In this document: piece after piece, positions 32,552 through 37,638 of the stretch
How positions within the stretch are numbered: the stretch's first letter is position 1
Layout: the number at the start of each line of letters is the position of its first letter
Origin: Nemertoderma westbladi
Lineage: Eukaryota > Xenacoelomorpha > Nemertodermatida > Nemertodermatidae
Direction: 5' to 3'
Assembly (NCBI GenBank): GCA_032718475.1
Contig: JAUCBJ010001767.1
Coordinates: 1 to 37,638, forward strand
DNA: 37,638 nucleotides
The notes under the pieces: model-generated
What the model was told of the DNA's origin: nothing
What the model saw: the letters and a program-made list of their open reading frames with translations, nothing else
The model's database searches: none
Translations under genes and position numbers: made by a program

Positions 32552-32680
32552 GGGAAAGGAGCAGGTTACATAGGCAGGATTTTCTAACCAAAACAATAAA
32601 CGACCACTTTATCAATTGTGGGAAAGGAGCAGGTTGCAGAGGAGGGCTTTTCTAACCAAAACAATAAACGATCACTTTAC
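32552..32680. repeat. Tandem pair of a dispersed 60-bp repeat
   Basis: Two copies (32552-32611, 32620-32680; period 68) share GGGAAAGGAGCAGGTT, TTTTCTAACCAAAACAATAA and CACTTTA. Related single copies occur near 168-229, 546-585, 8130-8175, 10745-10790, 16375-16425, 29411-29450 and 30517-30549. Confidence 0.8.
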
Positions 32681-33080
32681 AAATTAAGGGAAACCTTATG
32701 TTCAGACAATCAGTAGAAAAAATGTTAATGAAAAAAAAATTGTAAAAATTGTTTCATAAAATACAAGCGGTAGGCCTACCGTATATATATAAATATATAT
32801 ATAAGCAGATAAGTGTTTTAAGGGACAGTCAGACGGTCCCCAAAGCAGCAAAGTAACAATCAGACAATACCCGCGGTAGTTATTACAGGTACTGCAGCCA
32901 ACATGAGTCCTGTCAGTGTGTGTGGTCTGAGACGTTGAAATTGAAGTTTTTTATTAACATCGTACATAACAATAACATAAACAGCATATTAAAAACCGGT
33001 ATATGGAAATTGTATGTTTTAAAAATAAAGCAACCAACATAATATTGAAGTATTGTACAGAACAATGTTAGGGATAGCCC
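32681..33080. other. Non-coding spacer
   Basis: AT-rich with a TATATATAAATATATATATA stretch near 32783. No gene is seen. Confidence 0.5.
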
Positions 33081-33088
33081 CATGAGGT

Positions 33089-33960
33089 CCTGTTTGGAAT
33101 TCATGCTGCAAAACTCGGATGCGTACCTGCGAAAATGACTGCAAACCAGATGCGCGTTGCGCGTTTGGATGAGACAGGTCCGCGTTTGGGTGAGACAGGT
33201 GTGCGTTCGGGTGAGACAGGTGCGCGTTGCGCGTTTGGGTGAGACAGGTGCGCGGTTTGGTGAGACAGGTGCGCGTTCGGGTGAGACAGGTGCGCGTTGC
33301 GCCTCAGTGCGCAGCTCTGATGCGCGCCACAAATTAATTGAAATCACGAAAATACACAAAAAAATTTCGCTCGCTTTGCTCGCGTTATTTCTCATTTCCA
33401 ATTCTTCAAACTGTCAAATCATTTCTCCATAATACTGTAATACTGTACAGGCAACCGGAGCTGAATTTGTCTATTTATTTCAACTACAGTGACAGTACTC
33501 TATTGTTATTAGGCCTATGCCTATCAGCCTATTGCCTATGTTACGTTAGTAAACAGGTAAAGTCAGAAAGTAACAATGTATTATAAGTATGACTTAACTA
33601 TTGCATATTTATTCAAATTTTATACAGTAGAGTAATGTATTTTCAAATGTAAATGTAGTGGATTCAAAAAATATTTTTTAATATTAACAATTTTGATGTT
33701 GCAAAAATTACATGTATTATGTAGATTCAACGTACAGACAGACAGCCGTACTAAGATAAGCTTAAAACGCTCAAAGCTGTAAAATAGGAATGTAAAATTG
33801 TTCATATGACCTGCACGATTTTTTGAGATATGCATGACATGAGCTGCGCGATTTTGTATGGATGATGACAGATGAGGTGCGCGACGAGTCAATTTCAGGT
33901 GCGCGGTGATCTCATAACAACAAAGCGTACCTGCGCGCTCATGCATGAATTCCAACCTGG
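33089..33960. mobile_element. hAT-type non-autonomous element, copy A
   Basis: The 872-bp element has inverted ends CCTGTTTGGAATTCATGC and (right, complemented) CCAGGTTGGAATTCATGC. It is flanked by a perfect 8-bp duplication CATGAGGT (33081-33088, 33961-33968), the length made by hAT transposases. The interior has about six copies of a GGTGAGACAGGTGCGCGTT-like unit (33165-33300) and a CGCTCGCTTTGCTCGCG patch. No transposase is encoded. Copy B, inverted, lies at 36339-37202. Confidence 0.92.
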
Positions 33961-33968
33961 CATGAGGT

Positions 33969-34798
33969 AATACCTCGTTTCCATGGAGGTCCCTTTAAAT
34001 TCAACTGAATTAAACAAAAATTACGTGAATGAATCAATTGTTTAACATGCAACTAAATAAAATATGATAATAATAAAATATGGTAGACCGTAGAGGGTAG
34101 ACCCTACATAATTAAAAAAATATAACAACATCTCGATATATGGAAAACACTAGAAAATTAAGTTACAGATATTTGGATATAGCAATACAGCAATAGTTAT
34201 GATGTACCGACTGACACAAAGAAATAAAATATGGAAGACATAGTATGTAAATAAAAAAAATAAAGTTCTGGCCTCTGGTGCAGATAGAAATATAACAGAA
34301 CAAATAAATAAAATATGGCAGACCGTAGTTCAGCTAGAAATTTAAAAATATAACAGAAAGAATTTAAAAATAAAGCAGCACATCTAATGGACAGATGGAA
34401 GCTGTTGCCAGGTTGTGTTTATACACCTCTGCACCAATACTAGTGAACCGGTACAATAAATAACAGTTGACAGTACCGGTAATACTGCATTTGTTAAAAA
34501 TTCAGTGCCACCCAAACCGGAAAGAGCAGGGTACTCAACAACCTCGCAACTTCTGCGTTAGACACAAAAATGAATTAAAGAGAACCGACAGCGACACTAA
34601 ACAATTTCCCTGTAAAGCAACTGATTGTACTAGAGCGTACTCAATTTTATATATAGCCTAATTTATATAACACTAGAAGCTTAATTACTGTAGGCCTAAT
34701 ACAGTAATATGGAATAAATGGTAACCGGACCTGCCGGAACTTTTTCAAGTGAAAAATATTCCATTCTCATTGACTCTGTGTTAAACAGGATTAACGTG
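33969..34798. other. AT-rich non-coding stretch
   Basis: The phrase AATAAAATATGG followed by NAGAC occurs three times (about 34072, 34222, 34305) with similar surroundings (GACCGTAG, AGAAATATAACAG), suggesting an old degenerate repeat. No gene is seen. Confidence 0.5.
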
Positions 34799-34806
34799 AT
34801 TGGTTA

Positions 34807-36083
34807 CCAGGGTGCAAACCACCACTGAACCGCGCACAACGCCCGCGCACAATTTTTCAGCCGCGCAATATCTGACAATATACCGCGCATGGACTGAAAA
34901 AACGCGCACACCAAGCTGAAAAACAATTCAATTCACACAAACATATGAATAAATAAATAAATAAATAAATAAAAAAAAGTATTACCGCTACCGGTATTTA
35001 TTAACTAACGTAAAGAAATAAAGAAAATAAATTTAAGCACAGCAAAATGAAAGAAAAACATGAGCGAAATTTTTCATTTTAACAATGTAAAATGAAAACG
35101 AAACGCGGGCGAAGCGTGTGAAATTTTGAACTTTTATATGTAGCATGTAGGTCAGTCTGTCAGTAAGTCCTAAAGTCTAAAATGAAAAAAAACGCGAACA
35201 AAGCGAGCGAAATTTTTTTATTTTAACAATGCAAAATGGAACAGAAACGCAAGCGAAGCGAGTGAAATTTTTTATGGCTAGGCTAATTATTTTTCTCATT
35301 AAATTGCAGTTTTGCACACTCTTTTTAACTTGTTTTACCCCTCATCCAGTCATCCGCGCACTTTTCAATTTCAATTTCAAATTTCAATATTTTGCACAGA
35401 TTACCGCGCACTTTTCAGTCAGGGAGATCATCAATTTTGGGGTTACCCCAAATTTCGAATTCTGGTACAAGTGCCAATGTTTTATTTTAGTTTTTTTACC
35501 GGGAGAAATAGTAAAATCAATGCAAAATTATGGCTCTGGTACATTATTATGTGGCAATATTATTCAATATTATTGCAGGTTGCTGTGTTGCCGACTTTGC
35601 AAAAGCTGTGCCCAACAAAAACTTACAATATTCAGATATTATGGGGACAACTTTTTCCCTACCAGTAGGGAAAAAAAGTAGGCCTACTTTTTCTCCCGAT
35701 TTTAGGGCATATTCCAGTATTCAAGCAAAAAAGTAACAATATAAAAATATAAGTTCTTTAAGCTCTGTCTGTCTGTACTTCGTTTTATATGTCTACTATC
35801 TGATCATAGGATCATACAACCCCACTGCACCCCTACCTACCACAGTACCAGTAGCCTTTTTAAGTACAAGCCTTCTTAAACTAATACTGAATATGTTTTA
35901 AATTTTATATTTCACAACACTCAGACACTAGGCCTACATCAGTTTATTTTTTTACCGGTACCTTTGCAATACAGTTAACAAGCTAACAACTACTGAACTA
36001 GGCCAACTATGGCTTCTGTCTGTATCTGACTATGCTATGCTGCTATGAAATTCAAATTTGGGGTAACTCCATTTGCAGCCTGG
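34807..36083. mobile_element. hAT-type non-autonomous element, second family
   Basis: The ends CCAGGGTGCAAA and (right, complemented) CCAGGCTGCAAA are inverted, and the flanks are a perfect 8-bp duplication ATTGGTTA (34799-34806, 36084-36091). The left half is rich in CCGCGCAC words and three spaced copies of GCGAAGCGAGCGAAATTTTT-like sequence (35103-35275). That motif also occurs in copies A and B. Short frames at 35229-35736 show no recognisable domain. Confidence 0.88.
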
Positions 36084-36338
36084 ATTGGTTACTGCTTAGT
36101 AGCAGCTGTCTCCAACCACATTAGTTGTTTTATAGGCCTGCAAAATGGAATAATGCAGTTATGTTAACTGAAAAAGCCACGATCTAAACATCTAAACACC
36201 CGTGTCAGCCGGTAAGCCTCTTGCTTACTTGCTTGATACGATCATCCGAATACCGGTACATCATGTGCTTTAAATTAATCGCTAATACTGGAATAGGCCT
36301 AGGGCCTAGTTAAATACCGGTCAGCCGGTAGCCTGTAT

Positions 36339-37202
36339 CCAGGTTGGAATTCATGCATGAGCGCGCAGGTACGCTTTGTTGTTTTGAAATCACCGCGCAC
36401 CTGAAATTGGCTCGTCGCGCACCTCATCATAATCCAAACAAAATCGCGCAGCTCATGTCATGCATATCTCAAAAAATCGCACAGTTCATAAGAACAATTT
36501 TACATTCCTATTTTACAAGTTTGAGCGTTTTAAGCTTATCTTTACTGCTTTACGTCTGTCTGTCTGTACGTTGAATCTAGGCTTACATCTGTAGGCCTAC
36601 ATAATAAATGTAATTTTTGCAACATCAAAATTGTTAATATTAAAAAAAATTGTTTTAATCCACTACTATGGTGGCGGGTGGACCATCGGGCTCACTGCTT
36701 TTAGTACAGTACTGCTCACTGCTACCTAACAATTAGGCTTAAAGATACAGTTGGCTTATAATTAAGTCATAGGCCTACTTATAATACCAAATACTGTAAT
36801 ACATTGTTACTTTCTGACTTTACCTGTTTACTAACGTAACATCGGCATAGCATAGACCTAATAACAATACAACAATAGAGTACTGTAGTTAAAATAAATA
36901 GACAAATTCAGCTCCGGTTGCCGGTATTACAGTATTATGGTGAAGTGATTTGACTGTTTGAAGAATTGGAAATGAGAAACTAATGCGAGCGAAGCGAGCG
37001 AAATTTTTTTGTGTATTTTCGTGATTTCAATTAATTTGTGGTGCGCATCAGACAGTCAGAGGCAGAGCTGCGCGCTGAGGCGCAACGCGCACCTGTCTCA
37101 CCCGAACGCACACCTGTCTCACCCAAACGCGCAACGCGCATCTGGTTTGCGGTCATTCGCGCAGGTACGCGTCCGAGTTTTGCAGCATGAATTCCAACCT
37201 GG
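36339..37202. mobile_element. hAT-type non-autonomous element, copy B (inverted relative to A)
   Basis: The ends are CCAGGTTGGAATTCATGC and its complement, with a perfect 8-bp duplication GCCTGTAT (36331-36338, 37203-37210). It aligns with copy A over most of its length but has fewer GACAGGTGCGCG units and several short TA-flanked insertions (36578-36599, 36770-36777, 36785-36801). Confidence 0.92.
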
Positions 37203-37210
37203 GCCTGTAT

Positions 37211-37505
37211 GGAATCCATCCAAAAAGTGCGCCGGATAGCGCGCCGACCAATTTTATGCGCGCCGCGCGCCGACCAATTTTATGCGCGCGCCGATGCCAT
37301 TTCGAAGAAAAACCCTGCGCCAACTAAATTTTTAAGCGCGCCACACATTGAAACAATTTTGAAGAGCGCCATGCCAATGCAAATTCAATTTTGAGGGAGT
37401 GTAACCAATCTGTCAATGTCAGTCAGTCAGTACTGCTGTACCAGTCCCTGCTGCCCTATACAACAGTTGCCTAACCAGTGGTTAGGCAACTGTCTGACTG
37501 TTGAC

Positions 37506-37554
<49 letters not shown>

Positions 37555-37638
37555 CCAACCCCCACTTTCATGTTCCACCCCGACCAACAAAGCCATTGGT
37601 GAATCTGAAGCAAGTCACTAGACTAGCCTCAGTAAACA
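37211..37638. other. GC-rich patch, hairpin and poly(A) at the right edge
   Basis: A 26-bp GC-rich unit (GCGCGCCGACCAATTTTATG and on) is tandemly doubled at 37239-37264 and 37265-37290. A perfect 14-bp stem with loop AGT lies at 37463-37493. A run of about 44 A follows at 37509-37552 and then CCCCAACCCCC. No gene is supported. Confidence 0.6.

Noticed and set aside
35229-35736. Overlapping frames of 68-150 codons inside the hAT-type element
   Set aside because: Three overlapping frames with Phe-rich, low-complexity translations and no hAT transposase motifs; probably chance.

Overview
This is a window of animal (metazoan) genomic DNA. The signs are intronless C2H2 zinc-finger genes with long non-coding flanks, a piggyBac transposon, non-LTR retrotransposon remnants, a tRNA-derived SINE, hAT-type non-autonomous elements and large minisatellites. 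There are no bacterial-style operons. The repeat types suggest an invertebrate, possibly marine, but I cannot name the species.

Layout, left to right. 1-889 is AT-rich with a small inverted-repeat element (399-674). 890-4441 is a complete piggyBac copy flanked by TTAA; its transposase is frameshifted and its promoter side carries a nested inverted-repeat element (3578-4254). 4981-5939 is a broken LINE reverse transcriptase (minus strand), directly abutting a Ty3/gypsy-like integrase tail (5940-6262). 6580-7945 is an ACGT-rich block around a 30-bp minisatellite. 8316-8560 holds two large palindromes. 10917-12275 is zinc-finger gene 1 (plus strand), followed by a tRNA-derived SINE (12463-12787) and a decayed LINE (13690-16060). 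16113-16508 is a second copy of the 399-674 element, split by a truncated copy of the same SINE.

16727-25479 is a 34/35-bp satellite plus about 1.1 kb of unique DNA, with the last 2.9 kb tandemly duplicated. The junction falls inside a possible exon that is intact only in the second copy (25410-25757). 26463-26815 is a foldback element with perfect 60-bp arms. 27025-29262 is zinc-finger gene 2 (minus strand), a paralogue of gene 1 that points toward it; the two share about 370-400 bp upstream. 30651-31392 is a very uniform 36-bp minisatellite. 33089-33960 and 36339-37202 are two inverted copies of one hAT-type element, and 34807-36083 is a different one; all three have perfect 8-bp target duplications.

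Only the two zinc-finger genes look like plausible cellular genes. They are paralogous DNA-binding, probably regulatory, proteins with tandem SUMO-type motifs near the N-terminus. Most of the rest is mobile or repetitive DNA.

The most unusual signal is at the finest scale. The palindromic words TAGGCCTA (about 22 copies by eye), TACCGGTA and TACAGTA/TACTGTA are strongly over-represented. Where this window offers two related copies to compare, these words appear as exact short insertions in which a TA has become TA-N(2-4)-TA; related TA-flanked insertions of 13 and 18 bp also occur. This looks like a dense record of footprints or micro-insertions left by a TA-targeting mobile element.
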